Source: Diaporthe sp. PMI_573
Taxonomy: Eukaryota > Ascomycota > Sordariomycetes > Diaporthales > Diaporthaceae
Length of the DNA stretch: 64,000 bases
Assembly (NCBI GenBank): GCA_021399435.1
Contig: JAJTUP010000001.1
Location: forward strand, 1,426,001-1,490,000
Reading direction: 5' to 3'
Positions 22,690 through 32,591 of the stretch are shown here, piece after piece. Below the pieces are notes generated by a model. That model was given only the letters and a program-made list of their open reading frames with translations, was not told the origin of the DNA and did no database searches. Both the position numbers and the translations under genes were made by a program. The first letter of the stretch is position 1; each line of letters opens with the position of its first letter.

Positions 22690-23615
22690 ATTCCAGAATT
22701 GTCAAGGAAAGAGGCGGGGATGGTCATTATGGCCATCAGCTGGGCCCACAGCAAATGCTAGTCTAGAATGGATGGTCTGTTTGCAACGTCGCAGCTGAAA
22801 CTGTTCTTTTCATTCCAATTCCAACCAATGGAATCTTGCTTATTCCAAGCCTCGCTCCGTGCTTGTGGCGATCGGCTACATTTACCCCAGCTCCATAGCC
22901 TAACGACAAGTCTCCATCGCCCGTCCAGGGATGTGCTGATCATTGCTTGTTCGAATATAGGTGGCTTCGTATACAATCCGGCGTCTTCACCAACGAACAT
23001 TCAGGGCCGCGAAATTGGTCTCTTCCATGCAGGCGAGGAACCACACGGTACTCGAGAAGTCGAACATCAACGCATAGGTTCTGCAATAACCGTGAGAAAC
23101 AACAGTGTGCATACCAACGTCGATAGAATGAGATGAGGATACACTTCAACCGATGCAGTTCTATCGCGTTCCAAGACATAACTAACTGCACATACACTGC
23201 AAATCAGTCATGTGGTAATGTGTAACAGGTGAAGAATGCAGATCCCACGCCGCCACCCAGTTATTGTCATGCGGGCCCGGCGGGCCGCAACCCTTGGCAA
23301 GACTAATGGCAGGAGGAAGACTTTCCAGCCTGCGAGTGACCAATAGCAAAACAGGGTGACGATGCACATTTTAATTTCCCGAAGGAGGGAGAGACTAGTT
23401 GTTTTGCGGCTGAATCTCGTGGTCGATCCACACGATCCTATCCGGGACACTATGACGACGTGAAGAGAAGACGTCGAGAGGAACTCGGGAGCTGTATAAA
23501 TGCACTAGTGACAGTCGCTCACCATGCCAGCAAAACCAGAACCAGTGCGGGTATCTCCAGAAGGTCAGCCTTTAAGGTTCAGCAAGTGTGTTCCAATTAT
23601 ATCAAGTTCTTGACA
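22690..23615. other. Promoter region of the peroxygenase-like gene
   Basis: About 0.9 kb of non-coding sequence, with the dioxygenase 3' untranslated region at its left and a TATA box at its right. No gene is seen. Confidence 0.5.
23495..23500 (+). promoter_or_regulatory. TATA box of the peroxygenase-like gene
   Basis: TATAAA in the context ctgtataaatg, 121 bp upstream of the chosen start codon at 23616. Confidence 0.55.
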
Positions 23616-25182
23616 ATGCGCTTCACTCTTCTCTGCGTAGCGCTGTGCGCGCCCTCTGCGCTGGCCTTCCCTTGGGTGACTCCCGAAGGGATGAATAATC
23701 TTCTCAACCACCCAGAGGCCCGCCGAGAAATTAGCCGACGGCTGAAAGAGCTTGACAATCAAGTCCCTGAACAATCACAGCATCACGAGACCCGTCAGCT
23801 GGGCACTGGACTGCTAGATGGTATCGGTAGCTTGCTAAATGGCACGCTTGGGGCGATACTTGACAATGTTCTCGGCCTGATTCCCGCACCCGGGTCCATC
23901 AACGGCTTGAAAAGATTTCCAGAGGGTATTTGGCTCCTATATATCGCGACAGATATTCTTTCTCCTTTGTGTGCTAAATTACTCTCAGCCTACTACCCTT
24001 TTCAGCCACCCGGCCCTACTGACCAGCGAGGTCCTTGTCCCGGGTTGAATACCCTCGCGAACCATGGATATATTCCCCGTACTGGTATCGCCACCATCGG
24101 CCAGATAAATGCTGCCACTGCAAGAGTGTTTAACTTGGGAGCCGACTTGTCCACTCTGTTGTCCACCGGCGGTGCTATCGACGGCGGTGATATCCTCTCG
24201 CAGACGATGAGCATTGGTGGACCAGACAACCGCGTGGGTCTGCTGGATGGCGCCCTCAACGGCATTTTTGGCACGCCTTCGGGAATCGCGGGTCATGGTA
24301 AGAATAATGCAAATACATTTAGTCTTGCGAATTTGCACTCACTGACAGCAACTAGGAAAATTCAACGAAGGAGATGCCTCGGCTACACGCAACGACTTCT
24401 ACCTAGAAGGCGACAACATCTCCTTTCAACCCGAGCTCTTCAAGCAGATGCACCAGCAAGCCCTTGCAAAAGGCAACGGCACCTACAACGTAGCGGCCGT
24501 CAAGGAGCACTTCAAGAACCGCTACGCCGCATCCAGGGCCGCCAACAGCCAATTCTACTTCAACGTCCCCAGCGCGGGCGTAGTAATGGGCGCATACTAC
24601 TTCATCCCGGGCTTCTTCTCCAACGGGACCATCGGCGCCGGCGGCATCGCCAACGAGGCGTCCATCACCTCCTTCTACGGCGCCAAGCCCGACCGCGATA
24701 ATGCCTGGTACGATCCGACACTCACGTACACACATGTGCCCGAGCGGATCCCCGAGGCCGGGTGGTACCGCCGGGGCACGCCGATGACCATCGCCGAGGC
24801 CGTGGGCGGCATCCTCGATATCTACCTGTACGCCATGCCCGCCCTAGGCGGCTCCGGGGCAAACCAGAGCTGGGTCGCGGGCCCGCTCGTCCTGCCGAAT
24901 AACGTCCAGGGTCTTTCGTGCTTCCTTTACAATGCCGTGTACGCCAACTTCCCCTCTTCAGTTTATAACTCGGTTATCTTGCTTCAGACAGTGGTAAACG
25001 CTGTCTCAGGGTTGATTTTTCCTGGCTATAAGGCTCTGGGTTGTGATGTCAATTTCCCTGATACTACGGGTAGCGATTCTACCAGGCAGTGGCAAGACTT
25101 TGTCACAAAGCACGTGGGAGCTGCAAAGACTCAGGCAACGGGGAGTGGATGGTACACGGCGCCGAAGCCAAGCAATGAGTGA
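23616..25182 (+). CDS. Secreted heme-thiolate peroxygenase/chloroperoxidase family protein
   Basis: Exons 23616-23925, 23989-24297 and 24356-25182 (introns 63 and 58 nt) give 481 residues. The first intron is a multiple of three without a stop, so the raw frame hides it; splicing yields PEAYYPFQPPGPTDQRG, as expected. The start was set at MRFTLLCVALCAPSALA, a signal peptide. The heme-thiolate motif PCP has Cys120 as proximal ligand, inside RGPCPGLNTLANHGY. A Mg-site type motif EGD is at 211-213. Family members use peroxide to oxygenate or halogenate organic compounds outside the cell. In the distal segment, VPSAGVVMGAYYFIP seems to replace the usual Arg...Glu acid-base pair, so activity may be altered. 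The length is long for the family and the last 150 residues are less typical. Confidence 0.88.
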
Positions 25183-25466
25183 TTCTCAGGCGAAGGTTTG
25201 GCATGAGCGGCATTAGGTTGGTTCAGATCAAAGTGGAGAGCATGCATTTGGTACAAGACGATGGTGGTGAGATCCCATTGCGGAAGTTTGGAAACAAAAG
25301 AAATCTATCAACAATACCCTATGCGTACTAAGCGAATGTTCACGCAGCAAGGGCTTGAAAGACTGTGCCACCCAATAACCAACAATACGTCTCCTTGCTG
25401 TGACTTTCCCAGTAGTGGTGTGTGAACAGACAAAGTGAACAGGCGAAGGCATGTCACACACTCAGC
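25183..25466. other. Short convergent spacer
   Basis: About 280 bp between the 3' ends of the peroxygenase-like gene and the Cys-containing protein gene. No gene is seen. Confidence 0.5.
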
Positions 25467-26159
25467 TTAGTGGCTCTCTCGCCGTCCCTGCTCTCGGAAA
25501 CACTGCTCTCGCCACGAGAGGATCCGCAGGTCGGTATTCGATCCCAATAACTCCTCACTCCGGGCTCGCTCACGTCCCTCATCCGGCCAACCGGTAGGGC
25601 GATCGTCATCACGCCCAGCTTCCCGACCTCCAGGCTTCACGGGGCACCGTTCGCTTTCTTGGCCGGCCACAAGGGGGAGCGTGGTATTGATTGAGGTGCA
25701 GTCGTCACCTTCGGAGGCCGTTTCGCCGTCTTCGCAGACGCCATCCTGGGTATGCCACTTGTGGCACTTGCAGGGACACTCGCCCAGCTTCCTGCCCGAC
25801 CACTCGGCGATAGTCTCGAAATGTTTTTCAAAACTGACCCAGCTCAAGCCCCAGTCCTTTGAAATCTCTCGGCGGGACTCCAGGGTGGCGCAGTCCTCCA
25901 CCCAGATAGACTGCCGGGATATGCTTTGCTGCTCCGCGTCTCCATGTGGCGAGTTGCTCAGCGGATGGTTGGATGCGAATGGGAAGATGTCAAGCGACGA
26001 GAAGCTTCCAAGGACTTCTCTTGTTTCATGTCGGATAACTAGTCCCACGAGACCGCCATCTGCCGTAGACGCTGAGCGGCTGGCAGATGGGTCTTCGATG
26101 AGGACAGCGCTGTTGCAGCTGCGGCAACTGAGCAGGTGCTCGAAAACTGTTGGCAGCAT
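25467..26159 (-). CDS. Unknown 230-residue protein with CxxC-type clusters
   Basis: A single open frame. The N-terminal 160 residues look like a folded domain: it opens MLPTVFEHLLSCRSCNSAVL, with a CxxC pair. It has beta-like stretches (GGLVGLVIRHE) and an amphipathic part around WGLSWVSFEKHFETIAEW. It then has a compact metal-ligand-like cluster, CPCKCHKWH, near residue 130. Together the CxxC and the Cys/His cluster could form a zinc site. The last 70 residues are acidic, disordered in composition and may be partly wrong if an intron was missed. There is no signal peptide or membrane helix. I recognise no family. Confidence 0.55.
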   Translation of the reverse strand: MLPTVFEHLLSCRSCNSAVLIEDPSASRSASTADGGLVGLVIRHETREVLGSFSSLDIFPFASNHPLSNSPHGDAEQQSISRQSIWVEDCATLESRREISKDWGLSWVSFEKHFETIAEWSGRKLGECPCKCHKWHTQDGVCEDGETASEGDDCTSINTTLPLVAGQESERCPVKPGGREAGRDDDRPTGWPDEGRERARSEELLGSNTDLRILSWREQCFREQGRRESH

Positions 26160-26828
26160 TTTGAACTGGTGAAATTCGCTTAAGCGTCAACTGAGGTGCT
26201 GGAGGGTCTTTTTACCGTTTCCTGTGCCTTGAGAGAGACGAATTGAAAAGAGATATGCATGTGTGTGAGAAAGGGTGTGTGCGTGGGTGGAAAGAGCTCC
26301 CACAGATTTGGACAGGTGGCAATGGACAAACTATATACAGCAAGACTTCTTGATTCATACCTGCATCCTCACACCTACAGGAGGTACACAAAGACAGAGT
26401 GGGTGGGTGTGAACAGAGACCCTTCCGAGTCGTTCAAGGACAAAGGAACGGTACCGTCCGCCCCTTAGTATGATTGTTTCTAACAAAGCGAATTGTTCTA
26501 TTTTTAATTTTAAGAGCCGCATGACAACAACACGGTGGAATAGTTATCACGAAAGCAGTAAACGACTCGTCATGGGAAATCTAGTCCCTTCCAACGACCT
26601 TATTGTTAGTTGAACAGCCACAGACAGACAGAAGGCAGTTGTGTTCTGAGACCAAGACGCCTGCTGGGCAGGTAATCAGGCAGTACGTCTTGATCATTCC
26701 CTTCAAGCATATTGAATTAGTATCTGAGCTCTGCTGATTGATCGCGTGGCGACTCATAGAAAAGAATCATGTAAAAAGCCCAAGAGGGCCCCATATATTG
26801 CAGAAGCGTCTGTAATCATGGACATTAA
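26160..26828. other. Non-coding spacer
   Basis: About 670 bp. The left part is the leader of the Cys-cluster gene, with GT-rich repeats near 26255-26290. The right part is the 3' region of the hydrolase gene. Confidence 0.45.
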
Positions 26829-27800
26829 TCACGGAACTTGGGCCAGGGTTTCCTTTGCTGCGTACGCAGTAGCACACTCTAGAGCCCAGCCAAAGCACCG
26901 TGAATACCAGCCCTGCGCCCAGTAGCTCAACTCGATGCAATGCGGAGCGCCCGTGACCACACTCGCATCTACCCTCTCGCTTCTACTGAACCCACCCGCA
27001 AATTCCTTGACATGCTCCTCGGTACCCAACCACAAGGCATCTTTCTCCGCCATCCCGATCATGACGGGCACCTCGACAGCCCCGCAGAGGGCTCGCCATT
27101 TATCGTCAGCCCAGGTCGCCTCGTAGTCAGCCCGCTCGGCGTACGGCATGCGGTTGTGCAGCCTCTTGGTCTGCTTGTAGATGGCCGGATCGACGGTTCC
27201 CTTTTCTAACATGAGGGTATCCTTGGCATCCAGCGACCCGTCGAGCCACTCCGGGAGCGGGTCTGGCGGGGGTAGCTTGTTCTGCGCGACAATATCCGGG
27301 TGGTTCTGGCTACCGAACCCGGATATGGTCAGCCCGGAGAGGGGGTACGCTGGCAATTTATCCTGGGCCCGCTCCTGGGCATGCCACCCCGCCAGGATGA
27401 CCGCGCTCGGGGTTGCCAGGCTGTGGCAATGGAGCACCATGCTTCCGCAGCCGTGTCCGAACTCCTTCCATACGGCGGGCAGGATGTGCTTGTGGAGCTG
27501 GACAGCTAATTCCTCGTGGTAGGTTTTGCCCTCCGGGATTGGGTAGAATGAGGATGTCTCCTGGTACAGGGGGCGGTCGATAGCAACCACCGGGATGCCG
27601 AGGCCCTTGCTGCATAGAATGGCGGAGTGTTTGGTATCAGCGTCGAAGTAGGTCGAGCTGTAAGTACCACCATGGATGGCTACGAACAGAGGCCGCCTGA
27701 TGTCGTCCAAGACTGTGTAGGCAGGGCTCGACGTCCCTGGGACATTGTGGTGACCCGATAGAGTCGAGCCATTGGGAAGAGTTACTTTGAATGCCTGCAT
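26829..27800 (-). CDS. Alpha/beta hydrolase fold protein with an unusual nucleophile elbow
   Basis: An intronless protein of 323 residues from MQAFKVTLPNG; an upstream Met nine codons earlier (27827) is possible. Family marks are a strand and oxyanion-hole HG pair in LFVAIHGGTYSS, then the loop DRPLYQETSSFYP. The nucleophile elbow is SMVLHCHSLATP. The candidate Asp is in VMIGMAEKDALW and the candidate His in TGAPHCIELS. The elbow lacks the flanking glycines of G-x-S-x-G (here H-C-H-S-L-A), as in some fungal hydrolases that process polyketides or act on bulky esters. There is no secretion signal, so it is presumably cytosolic. The substrate is unknown. Confidence 0.85.
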   Translation of the reverse strand: MQAFKVTLPNGSTLSGHHNVPGTSSPAYTVLDDIRRPLFVAIHGGTYSSTYFDADTKHSAILCSKGLGIPVVAIDRPLYQETSSFYPIPEGKTYHEELAVQLHKHILPAVWKEFGHGCGSMVLHCHSLATPSAVILAGWHAQERAQDKLPAYPLSGLTISGFGSQNHPDIVAQNKLPPPDPLPEWLDGSLDAKDTLMLEKGTVDPAIYKQTKRLHNRMPYAERADYEATWADDKWRALCGAVEVPVMIGMAEKDALWLGTEEHVKEFAGGFSRSERVDASVVTGAPHCIELSYWAQGWYSRCFGWALECATAYAAKETLAQVP

Positions 27801-29955
27801 AGCGACAGATATGTTGCTTGCGATCAAGTCCCGTAAAGCCTCCGTTGGAAAAAGTTGAGACTCGTGATTTCAATATCTAGGTGCCTTTATATGTTTATCT
27901 CCCCCATTGTGGGCGTCGTTCAGGTTAGGAAGCACCTGCATTAGTCCTGCAACTGCCTGGGCGAAGCTACGAACGTACCGCAGATACCGCCGGCGAGCGT
28001 TGCCGGATTCAGCTAGGGACTCAAAGCACGCGCGGGGCAACTGACTGATCATCGGGCATCGGCACTTCGATGGTCTGCGACTTGACCTGTTCGGACTGTC
28101 AACTGTCCGCCAGGACAGTCGCGCGAGTCTATCGAGACTGGCAAACTGGCGCCATGTTCCTTACAAGAGGCAGTCTTGCGGCGCACCACAGGAGCTGGGT
28201 GGCATGACGGCTTCACTTCGGAAGCTCAAAGAAGGACGGGCGTGTCTGAAATTAATAGCATCTCCTAAGGGTTGCATTTGACCCGCGATTCCGGAAACGA
28301 CAGCACAACGCACCGATTGGGACAGTTTGGGAGGCTTCCAAGGCTTCCAAAGGGCGTTTACCAAGGCATCTCTTGCTAGACCTCTCCACAGACATACGTA
28401 AGCCTCACCCCTGGAGCACCATGACCTCGGGTTTAGCCCAGACAAACAACAGGCGATCCGGCAAGCGCCGAGTCTTCATCACCGAGGCTAAAACTCTCAA
28501 TCTTGATTTTAAGCGACCACCAAGCAGCAAGGTTGCGGCTGATCGACAGGAGTGGCCTCCGCTCCCGTGCTTTGACAGTGGTGATCCAGTCCTACTACCC
28601 TCGTCCGAGTACGAAGCGAATCACGATGGGGACATTATGATAGCGTCGGGTCGGAATGGCCCATCGGCTAATAGGACAATGAGGGCCTCTCGGAGATGCT
28701 GACGTCTGTTCAATTTGGACGGAAAAGCAAACAAGGGGAGAAACCCAGCAGCCACTCTCAAGAGGAAACGTCTCCCGGCCCCTTGCCCCCTTTTTGTCCT
28801 TGCTGGCGGCCCTTCGATTCGATCGATGTTTTTGGGTGCTCCACTCCCTCTTGACGAAGTTTCGAAACGGTTCATGCTGGCAAGAATGTTCATCCGGGGA
28901 GTGATGCGCGGTGCCAATAGGCGGATAGGGGGCCCCCCAGGTTCGGTCGCCTGAAACAAAAGACCAGTGCTCAATTTAAACGCGACGAGGCGCTGCGTCC
29001 ACATGGGCGCTGCAGTGGATTCACCAAGCGCCATACGGCCAATTGACGATGCGCCGATTACCATTCGGAGCTTAGCCGACGAGTCATGTTGGCACGTTGT
29101 TTCCAGGGGCTCGCGAGACCCATAACTCGGCGGGGCTCCCTCGGCGCCTTCAAAATCACCTTCGGCTCTTCCAGTGCGCTGTCTGCCCACTGCCCAGTGC
29201 CCTCAGGTGGCCGGTGGGCGCTCAGGTCATGGCGGGCTGATTGCGCCCCAAGAAGACTAGGCCTAGATCCCTTGTGGATCGTCCTCAGCCTCCTCTTGCC
29301 GCATTTGGTCACTCTGCCCCGAATCTACAATACCCCATTGGCCCAGAGAAGGGGGAACCGTGTTTGTTTTCCCTTCGTAGATCCCTCCACCCATCGGGGT
29401 CATCCTCGAAGGCAAGGGCCTGAAGTTGGCCAAGATGACCAGAGCCTCATGGTCAAGGGTCTCTCGTCTCAAAAATCCAGCCGCCATCACTTGTGATGAA
29501 GGGCTGGAGCAGTGGGCCGTCGAGACCCATCGCAGAGCGCCGACCATTGGATTCCCTCCGGGGCTCTCCTCCTCCCCCGTCAAGTGCCGGGAGCCGGGCC
29601 CGACTGCTCGGATAAGGGGGTTCACAGAAGAAGAATAAAGGCAAGCGAAGCCGTCCTCGACCAGCTGCCAAGACTCTCTTTCCTGTCCCATCTTCTCATT
29701 CTCCTTCTCAGGCTCCTTTTGCTTGGTTGAACCATCACATTCTTTTCCCCTCGAAGTCATTCTTTCCTTCGAACACATTCTTTCCAGTGGCAGAGCCACA
29801 TTCGTTCCTTGAAACCCTCCCTTCCTTCCACTACCCGTTCATCCAAGAGATATCCGAGAAGCTTGAAGCCTTGGAATCGAGAGAGAAAAAATAAAGCAGG
29901 AATCAAAACATTTGAAAGTTAGGATCCAAGCATTCACAGAAACACACAAACGAAA
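27801..29955. other. Long upstream region of the cellobiose dehydrogenase gene
   Basis: About 2.2 kb between divergent genes. The 250 bp before 29956 are CT-rich and then A-rich, as in strongly expressed fungal genes. Overlapping frames on both strands around 28.6-29.8 kb lack coding character and splice signals. Confidence 0.5.
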
Positions 29956-32313
29956 ATGATTTCACGGACACTCCTGGCCGCGGCCGCCATGGCCGCTGGC
30001 GTTCTGGGTCAGCAATCCACCACATTCACCGACGACAAGTCCGGCATCAAGTTCTCGTACTATGAGAAGTCTGGCTGGGGTTTCGGTCTGGCTCTTCCCG
30101 AGGCCCCCAAGGCGGGCGGCGACTTCATCGGTATCCTGCAGTCCAACACGGTCGAGGGCTATGCTGCTGTCTCCCTGGGTGGTCCCATGGCCAATGCCCT
30201 GCTTGTCACCGCGTGGGCTGACGGCGACAAGATGGTCGGTTCCCTGCGCAAGGCCTCTGGCTACACCAACCCCAGCCCAGTCACCGACAGCTCCATGGGC
30301 ATATACGAGATCTCCGAGGGTACCGCCATCAACTCCACCGGCTGGCAATACACCTTCCTCTGCAAGGGCTGTATCACGGACGACAGCCAGTCATTCACCG
30401 TCGACGCTGAGGCTGATGTCTTTGGGTACGCTCTTTCCAAGACTGCCCTGACCGACACCAGCGACGCTTCCGCGACCCTGAACTACCACGGTGCTGCGTT
30501 CGGTGAGTACAGCCACAGCCTGACTGATGCCAAGTCTGCCGACTACGCGACCTGGGCTGCTCTGGCCTCCACGACTGCGAGCGGCGGCTCTACCGGCGGC
30601 GCCAGCAACACTACCACGGGCGGCAGCGCTCAGAACGTCACCACAACCACCAGCAACGCCACTTACGACTATATTGTTGCCGGTGGCGGTGCTGCCGGTC
30701 TGGTTGTCTCCCAGCGTCTCGTTGAGTCCGGCGCATCTGTCCTCCTCCTCGAGCGTGGTGCTGCCTCCACCTACTCGACTGGTGGTGACGCTACTGTCTC
30801 TTACAACGACACCGTCACCCAGTACGATGTTCCCGCCATGGCCTACTACCTCAGCAAGGCCGGTGACACTTCCGAGTACTGTCTCGACACCGCTTCCATG
30901 GCCGGTTGCATCCTTGGTGGTTCCACCATGGTCAACGCTCTGATGTTCGTTAAGCCTGCGGCTCACGACTTCGACGACAAGTGGCCCACGGGCTGGAAGT
31001 GGTCTGACGTCTCCTCTTCCGCTGATGCTTTCTACGAGCGCAGCCCTGGTTACATCCTCGAGAACGGCACTGGTGTCGACATGGACGCCTTCACTGTCAT
31101 GTCCGGCTTCCTTGAGAAGCAGGGCTGGACGCACACCAACGCTCTCGAGAACCCCGACGCCAAGGAGAAGGTCTTCTCCCACCCACCTTGGTTGATTCAG
31201 GACGGTCTCCGTGGCGGCCCCATCCGCTCGTACCTCCCCCTCGCCCAGGCTAAGGACAACTTCAAGTTGTCTCTGAACACCAAGCTCGTCCGTGTCATCC
31301 GCTCGGGCGCCACTGCCACCGGTGTCGAGGTTGAGCTGTCCAACGGCAACCGCCAGATCATCAACCTCGCCTCCGGCGGCAAGGTCGTCCTGGCCGGTGG
31401 TGCTCTGTCCACGCCCCGTATGCTGATCAACTCTGGTATCGGCCCCAAGGCGCAGATCCAGACTGTCAAGAGCGGCTCCGCCAAGGTCACCCTGCCCGAG
31501 GAGGCTGACTGGATCGAGCTGCCCGTCGGCCAGAACCTGATGGACCACCCCATCTTCACCGTCAGCCTGAAGGTCAAGAACGGCCTGACCGCCCTGCCCG
31601 AGACTGCCTTCACCGCCCCCAACGGCACCGTCACCACTGAGTTCAACACCAAGTCCGCCGGTCTGCTCGCCCAGGGTGGCCAGCGCATCAACACCTGGAC
31701 CACGGTCGAGTCCGACGACGGCGCGACCTACTACGTCCAGGGCACCATCAACGCCCCCTCTGCCAACACCATCAAGATGAAGATCTACCTGACGCACGGC
31801 ATCACCACCACCGGCGCCCTGGGCATCACCGCGTCGGGCGCGACAGAGATCACCGAGCAGCCCTACCTGACCAGCACGGGCGACAAGAGCGCCATCACCA
31901 ACTTCATGAAGCAGCTCATCGAGATGGTCAACAGCGCCGACTCGCCCTTCACCCTCAACTCGACCGCCGAGGCCCTCATCGCCGAGGACAACATGACCAC
32001 CGGCTCGCACTTTGTCGGCACCGCCCGCATGGGCGCCTCCAACGACGGCACCTCCGTCGTCGACGCCAACACCAAGGTCTGGGGCACCGACAACATCTAC
32101 GTCGTCGACGCCTCCATGCACCCTGACCTGCCCACCGGTAACACCCAGGCCATCGTCATGGTCGCCGCCGAGCACGCCGCCAAGGCCATCCTGGCCGACT
32201 CCACTGGCGCTTCCACCTCGAACAACGCCAGCTCCGGCTCGTCCTCCTCGTCTGGCAGCACCGGTAGCACCGGCTCGTCCTGCAAGCGCAGGCGCTCCGC
32301 CAGGAAGCTGTAA
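29956..32313 (+). CDS. Cellobiose dehydrogenase (cytochrome plus GMC flavodehydrogenase domains)
   Basis: An intronless 785-residue secreted protein. It has a signal peptide at residues 1-18 and a cytochrome (AA8) domain at about 20-205, with predicted heme ligands Met78 (GGPMANALL) and His178 (NYHGAAFG). A Ser/Thr/Gly/Asn linker of about 30 residues follows, then a GMC (AA3_1) domain with FAD-binding YDYIVAGGGAAGL and the active-site pair His685 and Asn729. Such enzymes oxidise cellobiose or related sugars at FAD and pass electrons through the heme to lytic polysaccharide monooxygenases. There is no CBM1. Instead the C-terminus is a Ser/Gly stretch ending in a basic tail, KRRRSARKL. Strong GC-ending codon bias suggests high expression and leaves a 594-codon open frame on the other strand, which I treat as a shadow. 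Confidence 0.93.
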   Translation: MISRTLLAAAAMAAGVLGQQSTTFTDDKSGIKFSYYEKSGWGFGLALPEAPKAGGDFIGILQSNTVEGYAAVSLGGPMANALLVTAWADGDKMVGSLRKASGYTNPSPVTDSSMGIYEISEGTAINSTGWQYTFLCKGCITDDSQSFTVDAEADVFGYALSKTALTDTSDASATLNYHGAAFGEYSHSLTDAKSADYATWAALASTTASGGSTGGASNTTTGGSAQNVTTTTSNATYDYIVAGGGAAGLVVSQRLVESGASVLLLERGAASTYSTGGDATVSYNDTVTQYDVPAMAYYLSKAGDTSEYCLDTASMAGCILGGSTMVNALMFVKPAAHDFDDKWPTGWKWSDVSSSADAFYERSPGYILENGTGVDMDAFTVMSGFLEKQGWTHTNALENPDAKEKVFSHPPWLIQDGLRGGPIRSYLPLAQAKDNFKLSLNTKLVRVIRSGATATGVEVELSNGNRQIINLASGGKVVLAGGALSTPRMLINSGIGPKAQIQTVKSGSAKVTLPEEADWIELPVGQNLMDHPIFTVSLKVKNGLTALPETAFTAPNGTVTTEFNTKSAGLLAQGGQRINTWTTVESDDGATYYVQGTINAPSANTIKMKIYLTHGITTTGALGITASGATEITEQPYLTSTGDKSAITNFMKQLIEMVNSADSPFTLNSTAEALIAEDNMTTGSHFVGTARMGASNDGTSVVDANTKVWGTDNIYVVDASMHPDLPTGNTQAIVMVAAEHAAKAILADSTGASTSNNASSGSSSSSGSTGSTGSSCKRRRSARKL

Positions 32314-32578
32314 GCGGCTTCGTGAGTGTTGTCACATAAGATAAGGGGATGAAACGTGAGTGGTCGCTCACATGTTTCTGTGTACGGTTGGGTCTTGCAT
32401 AGCGTGTCATCCGGGACGAGGAAACGTCTTTTCAGTGTAAATATCTTGTTTTTAGTTGAAGACATAAGGAAGACAATTGTATTGTGTACAAACTTTCACC
32501 CAAGAAGTGTACCTCGGTCAAGAATACGGACATGGCGACAGGTAAAGTGATACTGGTGGCACCCATGACGCTCAGTTC

Positions 32579-32591
32579 CCCCCCCCCCCCC
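32579..32591. repeat. Homopolymer tract, 13 C
   Basis: A run of 13 C, 266 bp after the stop of the cellobiose dehydrogenase gene. A second run of 11 C is at 33125-33135. Their exact lengths are prone to sequencing error. Confidence 0.85.

Noticed and set aside
29263..29799. Minus-strand 178-codon frame upstream of the cellobiose dehydrogenase gene.
   Set aside because: Low-complexity, and overlaps the CT-rich leader. No independent support.
30391..32175. A 594-codon open frame on the minus strand opposite the cellobiose dehydrogenase gene.
   Set aside because: It follows from the strong GC-ending codon bias of the sense gene. Its product is Gly/Val/Asp-rich with no domain-like order.
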